From positions 10,492,974-10,556,973 of the forward strand of contig OX419757.1 in assembly GCA_948567375.1 (NCBI GenBank): a stretch of DNA of 64,000 nucleotides. The letters are read 5' to 3'. Made by a program: the position numbers and the translations under genes. Under the pieces are notes generated by a model. It ran no database searches. It was given only the letters and a program-made list of their open reading frames with translations, and was not told where the DNA came from. Source of the stretch: Lunularia cruciata. Its lineage: Eukaryota; Streptophyta; Marchantiopsida; Lunulariales; Lunulariaceae. Numbering within the stretch: position 1 is the first letter of the stretch; each line of letters opens with the position of its first letter. This document shows positions 23,491 to 35,934 of this stretch, one piece after another.

Positions 23491-26062
23491 CTAATCCGAT
23501 CCAATGTCTACTTCTTCCTCGGCTTTCAAACCCAAACCCGAAGTAATTTTACTTCCTACTATCTTTTCCTCGGGTTTCATAACTCCTACTTCTTCTACCA
23601 GATCCAACAATTCTCTTTCTTGATTTGAAATTGCACTAGTGGGTAATCTATCTAACTCTTCATCCTTCGACCCACTCTTCTCTAATGTCTCTGAGGGCAA
23701 CTCCGAAGACATTTGGATTCCTATGTTATCTACTTTGGGTTTTGCCTTAACATCCTGCCGAAGCTTTTCTAACTCTATTCTCACTAAGTCTAATCTAATT
23801 GAAATATTTTCTTCTACTTCTAAGATCTTCCTATCTACACGAGTTCTGAGACTAATCAACAAGGCGTTCAAATCTGTATCTTTCGCTTGTCTTCGCCTTG
23901 TCTCTTGCACCAACAACTTCAACTCGTGCAGTTGTGTTTCTTCAATCCGAACGCTAGCTTCTGTACTTAACATCGCGTTCACTCTTAGGACTATTTCCTT
24001 CAATGGCTCCAATCTTGTCTTTTGTTCTCATTCCCGATCTGCAAGCCATTCCTCTTGATACATTGCCAACTCTTCTTCAAATTTGGCCTTCACCGCTTCC
24101 TTCTCTTTCTCCTTCTGTATGATTTTCTCTTCTTGATTACGAAGTAATTCTCGTAATCTCTCTTCTTCTCTATACCGCACAGACAACTCTCTTTGCCAGA
24201 GTTGCTTCTTCTCCTCCATACTCTCCGTCACTCGATCGAGCTCTTGATCCTTTGATGCTACCCTCGCCATAGCATGGATAAGCTCTACTCTTGAATCAGC
24301 AAACTGCTACTTCAAGATTTTTTGCTCCGCTACCTATCTCTCCCTTGCAATGTCACTCTTCCTCGCAAGATCCTCTCGTTAACTCACTTCTCTCTTCAGG
24401 TCTTTGATTACCTGACTTCTCTCTACTGCTTCCGCTTGCAGTACTTCTCTCTCGTCCTCACCCCGAGTTATACTCTTCTTCAACTCCGAGTTTTCTTCTT
24501 CTAATCTTGATAAGACCTGCAAAAGAGTCTTTACCTCTGGACAAGTAGACTGCATCTCCTTCTTCTTCTTCTCCAACTTCACCAACAGCGAGTATACTAC
24601 CTTCTGCAGGTAATCTACTCCATTACTGGCAACTTTTTCCTCCGCGGAGTGGTCTCTCTTCTTTCTTCGTGTTCTCTTGATACTCGCTTTCTTCTCTGGA
24701 GTCTTCATATCGGAATTGACGCCTCATTGCCCGAGCTTTCTTCTATCTCTTCCTTCACTCTACTTGGCCCCGCTTCACACTTCGCCTTACGTCTCGAGCA
24801 AACTCCTCGCTGTACTGCGATCTTCTTCTCCTCAAGCACCGGTACTTCGTCTTCCAGCGCCGCATTGTCTTTGGCTTCTACTTTGGCTTGCACTTCTTCT
24901 TCGTATTCTTCAGCCGCTGGTGTCGAGGTCATTTCTCCACCATCTTCATTGTCAGTGCTAGTATTTCCACTCTGCAGTGTCAGCTCAGGTTCCTCCTCAC
25001 GTTCCGAGTCCTCCATCTTGAGCTCGGCTTTGCCTTCTGAGTCTTCATCTTCTGACTCAATCACCACCATTCCTCCCCTCGGGTTATTTTTCTGCATCTT
25101 ACGAGGTTTCTTGTTTTCTTTGGCTTCTGCTTGCCGAGTTCTCTTCTTCGTCGGGGTACTTACAATGACCTCCATGTTTTTCCCTGTCTTTGCATAGTAA
25201 TCATCCGTGCTCCGGATTTGGAGAATGCATTGTTGCTCCTCCGCGTCGACTTCTCTTCTCAAGTCAGGATGGAAATGAGACACCATTCTATTGCGCTCCG
25301 CCAAATTGAGCAAATTCAACCCGAGGTAGAAATGTGCTGCAAATGGTACGATGTAGTGTGGAGGCGACTTATCCTGCAGATTCCACACCATCTGCCTTGT
25401 TCTCCCGTGAAAGCACCTTGCCCAATTGATCGGTTCTCCTGCAAATAACTTGTGAAAGAACACCACTTGGTGTTTCATCACATAGGTAGTTCTCTCTGGC
25501 TTCAGGATGGCCATTAGTGCACTCACAATTCCTCTCCTCACAAGGTCTTTGTAGCTCTCAACTTTGTACCCATTCTTTGTCCTCTTCGACGAGAAGGCAT
25601 CTCTCACCTCCTATGTTTCTTGGGCTATCTCTCCTTTCCCCAAGAACGTGGCTCCCTGCTCCGAACCCGCCTCCTTCCCAAGTACGAGTCTCCAATCTGA
25701 CTCTGTCTAGAGAGCCGGATTTCCTCTCTTCCCTTCTTCCTCGGGACCATCGAGACATTTACTCTCAATGATTTCTATCATGAATCCTGGAAAACTTACA
25801 TTCTAGTTCCATGCCAAAAAAGTGATCCAAAGTCGGCTCAAGACTTCGATCCTCGCTACAATTCTAATCTCCAAATTGCATGATTTCTCACTGCAAATTT
25901 GGAGTTCTTCTTCCCTCCTCCCATCTCTTCTGCTTTCTTACTGTCTCTCAATTTCTCTCTCGTGACTTCTCCCTTGCGCACTTACATGAGTCCAATTCTA
26001 TTTCCCTTTCCCCGATCACCTGCAAGAAGACTCCTCAACAGCGAAGGAAAATTGCTTGACAT
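23491..26062 (-). pseudogene. LTR-embedded ORF (LORF), element I 5' LTR copy
   Basis: Partner of the copy at 13565-16117, with the same domain order. The conserved-block part is open from about 25607 to 24705, and the coiled coil is open in the next frame from 24708 to 24379. A frameshift near 24705 and stops near 24375, 24275 and 24015 separate the rest. The stop at the ETxEVxDAFSS site is shared with the 3' LTR copy and was therefore present before insertion, whereas two 3'-copy stops are absent here. So the two LTR copies decayed partly independently. In the proviral arrangement this copy lies upstream of gag, but in U3 of the 5' LTR it is not part of the genomic RNA. Confidence 0.85.
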
Positions 26063-26475
26063 TTCGTCGTTGCAGTTTCAATTTTTATAGAGTTGCACTT
26101 CTTCGTCTTCCGACACATCGAGTTTCTATTGAGAAATCACACTTCCGGCATGCACCTGTCACTATCAATCAACCTTTGCGCGTATGAGCCGCCAGTTTTG
26201 AAACGGCCCTTTCTTGAATTTCTCGCCCTGACAAAAGGTTGTTAGACTGTCTTTGCCTCGGGTTGAGCTCCCCCCAATCCAAAGACAATTTACTTCATAT
26301 TGTATGCTGACACGGCATTTCCGAGTACTTCATCTTATGACCCGAAGTCACTTTACTTTGGGTTTCATCTCAAAGACAATTTTCTTTGCCTTCTTCGGCC
26401 ATACAGGCGCAATCTGACTTCTCTATACACTACTTCTCCTTTATTTTGAAAAAAACAAAAAATGTGGGCACCACA

Positions 26476-28700
26476 GAATGGTTAGAAGGTGTTTGAGTAT
26501 AACAATCCTACCATGCGTGCCATGGTGACCATGCTCATAAAGCTCTTCAAATCACCAAGGACAACTTACAACAACAATGGGCAAGCCACCTTCTTCCAAC
26601 TATTACATGAAGGAAGATCCATGGATTGGGCAAAAATGTTTTATCATCACACTTGTGAGATGACAAAGCAATTTCAAACACATGAGGGAAAGACTTTCCT
26701 CTCTTTGTTTATCTTGTACTTTACATCAAGATGACTCTACTAAAGAAGGAAGAATGGTTGATCTTCCCAACATATTACTACCCCACGGGCTATCATCAAG
26801 CCCAACTCAAGCATGCGGCATAGACCAAGAAGTACAATGACACATTGCTCAAGTATCAAAAGTTTGGGAAATGAGTACCAATTGATAGGGTTGTGAGAGC
26901 AAGCACAAGCAAATAGAAGGCAACCACAATGCAAGTCTAGATACATTGGCCTAATCCCTATATCATGGACTAGTTAGATGAAGAGAATTCCAAATCCAAG
27001 AGAAAATCTAGATTGGGAAGCAAAGGCAAGAGTGCCCAAAAATCAAGAGAAATTCCTCATGTAGAAGAACCTCAAGTGATTGTGGAGAAGGAATTGTCAC
27101 TTATTATAGAGGTAGTGCCTCTAGAGTTGGAGACTTCATTCTCCCAAATAAAAGTGTACTCCGAAAGTGATAGATGCAATTTGGAGCAGGGCACAAAGAT
27201 GTAGCACACCCTTGTGGCCATGGTGGGATTGGGAGTACTTGACCTGTAACACCCATATGTGCATGTGTGTGGTATTGTGATATTTAACTTGGTATTACAA
27301 GTACTTAAGAGATATTATTTATATAGAGATAAAGGATGGTTCTATATTAGTCATGGTTAGCTAAAGTTAGTCATAGCTAGGATAGAGGGGACCTTACTTT
27401 AGAGGAAGTAGAAAAGATGAGCACCACTATTTTGGATTTTAGTGTGTTGACTTGGTATTATTCCTAGGTGTTTGGCTTTGAGGAAAGAGTTGAGAACTCT
27501 TGGGCCCGCAAGCCTTTTTGTTTTGGATTCTTCTTTAGTCCAAGGATAGCCCATGTGAAGGAATCCTTGACTTAGTGGTTGGGTCAAGATAGGACCACAT
27601 GCTTAGGGGAATATGCCCATGTGAATAATTATTCCTTTCTACTTTTTGACTTTACTTGACTTTTAGTCTAGTAACTTGAGTAACTACGGTAATTAGTAAC
27701 TTTGGTACGTAACTATTTCACATGTATATAAACAAGGGGTGAGGAGGTACTCATCATCCTTTCATTTGCAACTATCCCTCTCTCATTGAGTTCTCTAGTG
27801 AGCAATGTCTTGAGTCTTGGAGTGTTAGCCTTGGAGGAGTATGATGGAGTTGGGGTTCCTTGCCTTCTTAGTCCATGGTGCGCTACCATAATAGCCATCA
27901 GAGGTTCATCCTGAGTGAGAGACAGGTTGGCTCACAGACCAACCCACCACCAAAGTTGAAGGAGAAGGATGACAAGAGGCCCTATTGAAGAAGGAGATAT
28001 CAAGATCACAATAGTGGATCTCCTTATTGGATTCCAATTTACTAATAATTAAGGGGAGGTCCAAGCATCATATCATATGGAGGAGATGAAGAAGAAGCAC
28101 AAGGAGCAATTGAGTGCTAAAGATGAGATGGTAGCATATCTCAAGCAAGAAAAAAAGGTTCTTTGTCTCTAGAGCACCAAGGACAAGTAGGCCCTCAACA
28201 TAGATGTTAAAAACTTCAAATGCATATTGAGGAACTTACCTCAATTATCAGCAACCACAAGGACCATGAGCATATCCTCCACATCTAGGTCAGGCAAGAG
28301 GTGGATATTGGAGTTTTAGTCCATCCTAGATGCGTTGGATGAGGGGCAAACACAAGTTATCACCATAGTAGATGATACCATGAATCAATTGAAAACTCAA
28401 GTAGAAGTGGTGGCTTTGACCCAAGTTCATCATGCAAAACTCCGAGAGTTGAAGTTGGACACACATGCATTGGAGGCAAATAAGTATTCAATTGAACAAT
28501 TGGCTAAACTAGATGAGAAGCTATGGAAGCATAATGAAAATAAAATTAAGATTGTCTTATCCAATGTCAACCACAAATTGGAGGAGTACGGTGAGCATGT
28601 TGATGAATTGATCCAATCATGTAAGGGAGAATATGCACCAAGAGAGCCAAGCAGGTCAAGGAAGGAGATTGGCCACATAATTACAAGTGTACAAATTTAG
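26476..28700 (+). pseudogene. LORF, family A copy 2, broken
   Basis: The frame at 26489-26734 contains YNNPTMRAMVTMLIKLFKSP and GRSMDWAKMFYHHT, aligning with YKDPVRRGIVSALMAILKPE and REPINWARCFHGRT of element I. The coiled-coil end survives as 121 open codons at 28335-28700 (LKTQVEVVALTQVHHAKLREL) and ends at a stop matching the end of copy 1. Between them lie stops and the C-type solo LTR. Similarity at the protein level across clearly diverged DNA indicates that LORF was a real gene in the common ancestor. Confidence 0.7.
27245..27936 (+). mobile_element. C-type solo LTR
   Basis: It begins TGTAACACCC and ends CTCACA. It matches the G2 3' LTR in reverse. It is flanked by GACC on both sides (27241-27244, 27937-27940), four certain bases of a target duplication. 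Removing it restores the family A alignment (GGGAGTACTTGACC / AACCCACCACC against copy 1). TATA box at 27725-27732. Confidence 0.9.
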
Positions 28701-29861
28701 TTGAATACTTCTTTGCGTAATTTGAGTTGTCATATCATTAGAGTCAAACCTCATGTGGAGTCAAGCATCACAATGATGGCCTACCATAAGGGACAAGATG
28801 TTGGTGGGGTGGTACCACTCCAATGAAACTATATGTATATAATCTAAGGGATGAAAATAGAGTCATGTATAGTAGAACAATCTTGCCATTGTTATGTCAT
28901 CAAGACCATTCTCTTGATGTCTAGCTAAAGGCTTATGAAAGGTAGACTATACTATAGGCACCCCTTGTAGATGGTGCCATCACAACATTAATTTGGTTCA
29001 ATAGAGTAGGTACATTATGGTTAGCCTAAATGAGAGTTAACTTGGAGATTGTACCATTGCACAATTATGGATGTTACAATCTCCAATCATAGATGTGCCC
29101 CACATAATACAAGTTCATGCCTATGCACAAGCTACGTTTCATCAATTCATTGTCTACATTTGTGCATGCTAAATCTGCAATTTCCTTTGTATGCACGAAT
29201 TGGATTCTATAATGGGGAGGTTATAATGAGGACCTCTATAATCCTTAACACATCAATGTCAACATTGTGTATGTTTTGTGATTGTTGGGTGGAGTAGTGG
29301 TGAGGAACTCAAAGTAAGAATGTAAGTGGTGAGATGTGGGAAGGCAATCAAGCTTGATTGGGATGTTGGATCCTTGGGCATTCTGAAGGATAGGGGCAAT
29401 GCATTGATTGACTTTAAGGGCTATGAGCATTGTGAAGCACCACATGTAACAAAACCCCATCCAATCAAGAACCTACAGTATAGCAATGAGGAATACCTTT
29501 TGGGAAGGGTAGAATATTCTCATTTGCATTGTGGTAAACATGATATAGGTAACTACAAGGGTACAAACCTTTGGGGCCAATGATCTTCAATATAGACTAG
29601 CCATCACCTTCAAGATTTGACAAGATATTTTTTGTGAATGTGATTTGATTGTTTTGAGTTTTTTTTGTACTATGCCACTATGAGGGCATTACCTTCTATT
29701 GGGAATTGTCCCACCCAAGAGGATAAAGACATAAAAAATAGACAACTTATGACAAAATGACACTTTTTCCTTCATCCCCAACAATTTCAGACCTATGTTG
29801 TGATCCTTCTCCTTCCTCTTTAACTGAGTTGCTCTTCCATTCTTCTGAGTAAACCATGCAA

Positions 29862-31887
29862 TCACTCTTCTTCCCCATTTCGTGTAGCTAATTCCCTTTG
29901 CCAAGCTCTATCTTTCTTTGCTGCCCTTGTCTTTAAGCTCTCCAATTCTTGCCCCATTACAGCTGCCATTTCTTTCAAGTGAATGACCTCCACTCGCATA
30001 TCATGCACTTCTGCCCTCAAAATCTTAGACTTCTTACCTGCTCCCTTCTTTCTTCCTCTTGCTTTGCCATGGCTTTGGCTCTCTTCATGAAGTCCCATGT
30101 CAAGCTTTAAATCTCCTTCTTTCTAAGCTCTACTTCAGCCTTGAGTTTTACTAATTCTCGCTTTCCACAAATTAACTTCCTTCTCAACTCTGAACTTTCC
30201 TCACTAATATACTACACTACTGCAAATTCATCTTTCACTTTTGAGTGATCTCTCTTCAACTCTTCCCTCTTCTTCTTTAATTGCAACAACAAAGGAAAAA
30301 CTATCGATAAATATTCTACCCCATCAAAGTACTTTGAACTCTCAAAGTCTTCTCGCCTTACTTCTTCCACTGGAGCTCTACTTTGAAGTTGTAACCTCCT
30401 CACTCTCAAGGGCATGTCATTTGAGCTCTCCCCCTTCTCCACTACTGGGCTTACATTGCTCACTTTTTCACCCATAGTAGGAACACTCCTCCTCAATCTT
30501 CTACCCTTCTAAAACTCTAACTTTGGCTTGGCCTCTAGGTCTCTTCCATCTCCACATTTGGCAATTCTGGGCACAAATTTCCTCCTCCTTCCATATGATT
30601 GATTGCCGCATGGAACTCATGTTCTTCATTGTTAGCATCATCTTTGCCTCATTGCTGAACTTTTTCCTCACCTTCACTTCTGCTGCTTGACCCTTTGCTC
30701 TGTAGCGTCAACTTTGGTTCTTCTTCTTCTCTCGAGTCTTCTGACTTGTACTCAGCTTTGCCTTCCGACTCTTCTGCTCCTGATTACTCATGAATTACCA
30801 TGACATCTTGCCTTGGTTTCACCTTTTGTGTCTTCTTTGGCTGAACTCGCAACATGCTCTCCTCAGGACAACTTTGCTTCCTCATCTTTGGGATGTTCAC
30901 TACTACCCTCACGTGTTGCTCCATTCTTGCATAGTGTTCATTGCTACTTTGGACGTGTTGGATATACTACTATTCCTCCTCATCTGCAGCCTTTTATAAG
31001 TTTGGATAAAAGTGTGACACCATCTTCCTTTGCTCAGTCTCCTTCATCAGATTTAGTCCAATGTAGAAATGCACAGAAAATGGCTCCAAATAGTGAGGAG
31101 CATCTTGATCTCTCCAACACCACACCATCTATTGCGTTCTTTGGTGAAAGCACTTTGCCCAATTCACCGGTGCTCCTACAAACGTCTGATGGGAAAACAA
31201 AACAGATGCTTCATTACATACGTCATGCAATCCAGCTTGAAGAGTGCCATCATTGCCCCAATGATGCTTTGCCTGACCGGGTCCCAATAAGTATCAACTT
31301 TGTACCCATTCTTTGTACACAGTGAAGTGAAGGGATTGTGGATTTTCTCTATCTCCTCCAAAGCTCTCCCTTCCCAAGGAACGTCACCCCAATTCCATGC
31401 CGGCCTCTCTTCCCAACACCAATCTCCAATCCAAATTTTTCCATCAAGCCGGATTTCCTCTCTTTCCCTTAGTCTTAGGTCCTTCCTCGTAAACACTTGC
31501 AACTACTTCTGCCATGAACCCTAGAAAACTCAAGTTCTAGTTCCAATTCTAGGCCAAAAATGTGATACAAAGCCTACTTTAGTACTTTGATCTTGGCTAT
31601 CATATCTAATCTTTGAATAACAAGTTTCTTACTGCAAGCAACAAAGTCTTCTTCTCACTTTTCCTCTGCATTGTGTGATCTCTAATGCTAGGTAGCTAAA
31701 AAATAATTCTACCCTCTTCTGGTCTTGAGATCCTAACTCCCTCAGAACTGTTAAACATCAAACTATTGATTGGCTTCACTACAAGCTTTCCTTTGGGTCT
31801 GCTACTCAATGGCTTAGGATACTTCAATGACATTTCAAAACCCCCTTGACAAAGTTTTGATTTTATATTGCTTTGCTGATCGGTCAT
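29862..31887 (-). pseudogene. LORF, element IVa 3' LTR copy, truncated
   Basis: It starts with an ATG at 31887 (MTDQQSN), with the conserved EMSLKYPKP that supports the element I start choice. NGYKVDTYWDPVRQSIIGAM matches the Y-x-DP block. An RVRRLQLQSR-like basic part, an acidic Ser-rich part and the beginning of the coiled coil (EESQSHGKARGRKKGAGKKS onward) follow. Stops and frameshifts are frequent. The coiled coil ends at the junction with family A near 29800. Confidence 0.75.
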
Positions 31888-32248
31888 TCTTCAGTTAGTC
31901 TTCACTGAAACTCACACCTTCTATATGAGTTCATCTTGGCACTATCAAGATTTAGTTGTTTGCACCTTAGCCATTTTCTTACCTGTCCTTTCTTGATTGA
32001 AAAATCCAAAGGAAAGTTGTTATGCCTTTTTTGCATCGGGTTGATCACCCCAGGACAAAGTGTCCTTTCTTTGGGTTTCTTTGGCCAAGTCTAATCCAAG
32101 CACTTTGGTTCTAATAGAAAGTCACTTTACTTTGGGTTGCAAACCAAAGACACAATTCTCCTTCTTTCAATGCCATTTGGGTTCAATACAACTTTGTTTG
32201 TACACTTCTTCTTCAAAACAGAACCAAAAAAAAAATGTGGGTACCACA

Positions 32249-32265
32249 TACCCCTTCCCTCAAAT
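32249..32265 (-). other. Element IVa polypurine tract
   Basis: Minus-strand ATTTGAGGGAAGGGGTA directly before the LTR start TGTGGTACCCACA; nearly the same as that of element I. Confidence 0.9.
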
Positions 32266-34820
32266 GTGAGAATCCCCGCAAACACCTACTTTGGGTTCTT
32301 TATACAAGGCCAAGTCCACGGTCCAATATTTTCTAACTCTCCACCCGTTCACTTGAGTGGCAAAAGGATTCCCCTGCAGGTCTACAAGTTGAATAGAGCC
32401 ATTATCATAAATGTGCATAGCACGATAGGGCACTATCCACCTTAGATGCAGCTTGCTTGGAAAAAGTATTTGGCAATTTTCATATAACAACACCAAATCA
32501 CCCTCTTGAATAGCAATAGGATTGATTTTCTTATCATGCCTGACCTTTCGTTGTGCTAGTACTTCCTTTGTGGTTTGCATTGCATCATCTCTTTTCTCTT
32601 CTAACCACATCAGTTGATGGATCCAAAGATCCTAGCTTTCTTCTTCCAACAATTGTTCCTCACAAAGAATTTGATATGTTGGTACTTCAAATTCAACTGG
32701 CAGTATAGGATGCAATCCGTATGTTAGGAAGAAAGGCATTTTTTTGGTGTAATCTTTTCAGTTGTTCTATAAGCCACAAAGCTGCAAGTAACTTTGTGTC
32801 CCAATCATATGCATAATTGACTATCACCTTATTCAAAATTATGCATAACAATCCATTGGCCTTCTTTGTTAGTCCATTCACTTTTGGATTACAAGGAGTC
32901 ATCTTTTGATGTTTCATTTGGAAGTACTTGGTTAATGCTTCCAGAACGGAGTTCAAAAAATGAGTCCCTCGATCACTGACAAATTTCAAAGGACATCCAT
33001 AATACAAAATGATGTTTTGGAAGAAAAATTTGGCAATTGTTTACACATCATCTCTCCAAGTTGCCTTAGCTTCAATTATCTTGGAAGCATAATCAGTGCA
33101 CACCAAGATGTATCTCTTCCTCATGAATTGGGTCACTAGTTGAATCAGACCTACAAAATCAATGCCCCATTTCTCAAATGGAGTTAATGGCAAAATTGGT
33201 CTCAAAGGCCACTGAGAAGTAGCTATCGGCTTTCCTATTCACTGATAGGCATCACAACTTTGTATATAGGTCTGAGTATCCTTATACATTGTAGGCCATC
33301 AATACCCTAAGGAAAAAATATTCTTTACAATATTCTTCAGGGCATAGTGTCCTCCCAATGCTTCTTATGTAAGGACATAAGAAGCATCCCAATAAACAGT
33401 GGCAAAACTTCTTGCAAGCATACACCATTCCAAGTGCTTCTCTTTTAGTCATTGGATAATTCTTTTTTGAAACTGAAAGCTGTTGATTGGCATAGTAAAT
33501 TGAGTAGTCTTTCTTCTTCTCATCCTTTTGGCTTAAGATGACTCTGCTTGCCATGGATGAAGTATCCACATACACATGAAAAGGGGCATCCTAATTTGGG
33601 GCCCTCATAATTGGTGCTTCAACCAATTTCTTCTTAAACTCTTGGAAAGCTTTTTCATGTTCTGCTTCCTACAAGTAGTCTTTGGACTTCTTCAAAAGCT
33701 TTGTTAGGGTGCAGCAAGCACCACTTAGTTTGTTACAAAGCATCTATAGTATCCAACATGTCCCAAGAAAGCACTCAACTCCCAAATTGTTTTAGGGGAT
33801 TCCAAAGCTGAGATGACTTTCACCTTCTAGACATCGGCTTCCATACCTTAGCTTGACACTAATACCCTAAAAGAATTGCTTCCTTCATTGCAAAGAAGCA
33901 TTTCTTTGGGTGTAATGACAAATTGGCAAAATGACACCTTTCAAAATTTTGGCAAAGGTAATCCAAATGTACTTTTCTTTGCCCAAACACACAAAAATCA
34001 TCAATGAAGACTTCCATAAATTTGCACAAAATATCTTTGAAGATTGCATTCATCATCTACTAGAAAGTAGCGGGAGCATTACACAACCCAAAGGGCATTT
34101 GATTGTAAGCAAAAGTGCCCCAATTGGTTGTGAATGTGGTTTTTTCCTTGTCCTCTTCTTGGATGGATACTTGATTATAGCCTGAAAATACATTGAGAAA
34201 ACTATAGCAAGGATGACCAGCTTCTTGGTCCAAAATTGTACTAGTGAAAGGCAGGGGATGATGATCCTTCCTTGTATGCATTCAGCTTACAAAAATCTTG
34301 GCACGCTCAAATCTCTCTAGTCTTCTTCTTTGGAACAATGACAATGAAGGAAACTCACTCAATGCTCAAGACAAGAAAGATTATTCTGGCTCCTAAGTAC
34401 TTGTCACTTTTATCTTTCACCAAAAGTGAGTACTTTGGGTTCAAGCGGTACTGTCTTTGCCAAACCAGAATTGCATGTTCAACAAAATCAATCTAATGTT
34501 CTCCAAATTGGCATGAAATACCCAACATTTGATCAATAGACCAGGCAAATACATCATGGTACTCTATAAATAGAGCAGTGTATCCTACCAACTCCTCCAA
34601 AATGATTGTCTTTGAAATCTTCAAAAATTTTCCTTCGAACAAGACAACGTCTTGACAATCATTGGGGTGATGACTCCTTCAATGTGACTGACTCGGCTTT
34701 ACCCAAGTTGATCTGCAGTCAAACCTCCTTCCTCCAAATCTTTTTCACCCAAGGTGATGTCGTATGGGTCTTTGTTTTTGACCTCTACCTTGTAGCACTC
34801 CAAGTAATTGACTTTGAATA
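32260..34820 (-). pseudogene. Element IVa pol: RT, RNase H, integrase with deletion
   Basis: RT carries VFIDDFCVFGQRKVHLDY (the aspartate pair near 33995). RNase H has YYANQQLSVSKKNYPMTKRE. Integrase has VSDRGTHFLNSVLEAL and, 35 residues on, lysine at 32864-32866 in place of the catalytic glutamate, as in element I. About 450 bases between RNase H and the integrase zinc region are deleted compared with element I; the junction carries a hairpin (33358-33387). Many stops. At the upstream end the homology stops near 34820, in the region leading from protease to RT. Confidence 0.88.
33358..33387. repeat. Hairpin at deletion junction
   Basis: Perfect 13-base arms (33358-33370, 33375-33387) with a 4-base loop lie exactly where about 450 bases of integrase/RNase H coding are missing relative to element I (positions about 17645-18097 there). 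One arm is native integrase sequence; the other looks like a templated copy. Confidence 0.9.
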
Positions 34821-35934
34821 ACTTGTCTCATTAGGCCTACAAAACACCTATCTATTTTATTGATAGTTATTTTCCCTATGACATGAAGAGGCAATTCTTG
34901 CCTTTGGGATAAGATTGTATCTATGTTGCTCCCATTTCTCAAATTTTCTTTTATTGATCATATTAAGCTTAAATGCTAAAGAGAACCACCAAAACTAATA
35001 GAATTGTTAGGAGAAGTGCCTCAAAAGAGAGGTACTTGAAAAAGTGACCTTGGCAAGGTCACATGGTAGAAGCACCTAGAGTGATGTAGGATAATCTCAA
35101 GTGTTGAAAGGAAGAAGGAAGTTGGAGGTCATATGAGCTCTATGGCCAAGTATGAAGGTGGTAAGCAAACTTGTGTCACTTAGGAGATGAGAAGCACTTA
35201 GAGAGGTGTAGAATGATCCCAAGTGCTTGAAGATGGAATAGCACTCAGAGTGTTGGGGGACCATTTGGAGTACTTGCAAGAGTTGAAGCACTAAGAGTGC
35301 CGATAGGTGAGGTATACAAGCTCAAGTGTTGATTGCAACCATGGTACTTAGAGGAAAGTGCCATTGCAATTTGAACTGGCCGTCAATGGCACTTACATCT
35401 AAGGGCACTTGCTGCCAAGTGCCATTACCTACAAGATAATCGTTGGCACTTGGAGCGTTAAAGTATTTAGGACAAGTGCCCTTGGAATGGAATTGCACTT
35501 GGAGTTGCATATACTTGTAGAGGAAGGTCCTAAGGTTTGTACAAGTACTCAAGCTTGTACACTAAAAAAAGATTAGGTTGGGTTGGGTACCTCTCCTAAA
35601 ACATGTAGGAGCCTAATCATTATGCAAATGATTAGGATAAGATAGGATTATGACAGTGGAATCAATGATGGACAATGTAGACATATATTTTTTAGGATTC
35701 ACTTGGGATTCTGATCCTTTCAGCTTGGAGCCAAATCTGTATATAAGGTAGAGTGTTGCTAGCACTCGTGTTCATTCTTTAATTTTTTATAGTACAAGCT
35801 TTGATTACAAGTAAAGAGTGCTCTCACTTCTTTTCAAGTTCTATGTCCTACTTTTTGCATGCTATTTCAAGGTCTAATGCATAGTAGAGGTGAGGAATTT
35901 CACAATAGGTCTTCAATGCTTAGTGTCAAGCAAG
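34821..35934. mobile_element. Intervening sequence between two pol pieces, LTR-like
   Basis: This 1.1-kb stretch separates two partly overlapping pol fragments. It contains several related AGTGCC/AAGCACTT-rich segments, a TATATAAGG box near 35740 and a pyrimidine-rich end, which recall an LTR. No paired terminus, primer site or target duplication was found, so the identity is open. Confidence 0.35.

Larger units (their letters stand above)
12774..26475 (-). mobile_element. Ty3/gypsy element I, full-length with 3.8-kb LTRs
   Basis: Element-sense order: 5' LTR (22699-26475), tRNA-Asp primer site, gag, protease, RT, RNase H, integrase, polypurine tract, 3' LTR (12774-16530). Both LTRs start TGTGGTGCCCACA and end GTTGTCACA. 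The insertion is flanked by GAATG (12769-12773 and 26476-26480), and the joined flanks rebuild a continuous family A sequence. The tRNA-Asp primer site and absence of a chromodomain suggest the Athila/Tat side of plant gypsy elements. Coding regions carry several stops and at least one frameshift. The LTRs differ at roughly one base in twenty by eye, mostly transitions. Each LTR carries its own long reading frame. Confidence 0.97.
22699..26475 (-). mobile_element. Element I 5' LTR
   Basis: The 3777-bp LTR runs from the target duplication at 26476 to the primer-site spacer at 22698. It matches the 3' LTR throughout, with about 5% differences estimated by eye and a few small indels. TATA box at 23368-23374. 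Confidence 0.96.
26476..29800 (+). mobile_element. Family A LTR copy 2, right piece
   Basis: It continues from 12773 after the element I insertion and aligns with 4150-6840. It is interrupted by a C-type solo LTR at 27245-27936. It ends without the LTR terminus or primer site near 29800, where element IVa sequence begins, so it is truncated. TATATAAT at 28836-28843 matches copy 1. Confidence 0.8.
29800..34820 (-). mobile_element. Element IVa, gypsy element truncated at both ends
   Basis: Element-sense: RT, RNase H, integrase (34820 down to 32260), polypurine tract, and the first 2.45 kb of a 3' LTR (32248 to about 29800) that is cut off within the LORF coiled coil, where family A copy 2 begins. 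It is a relative of element I, diverged enough that many bases differ, but protein motifs and order are the same. Confidence 0.85.
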
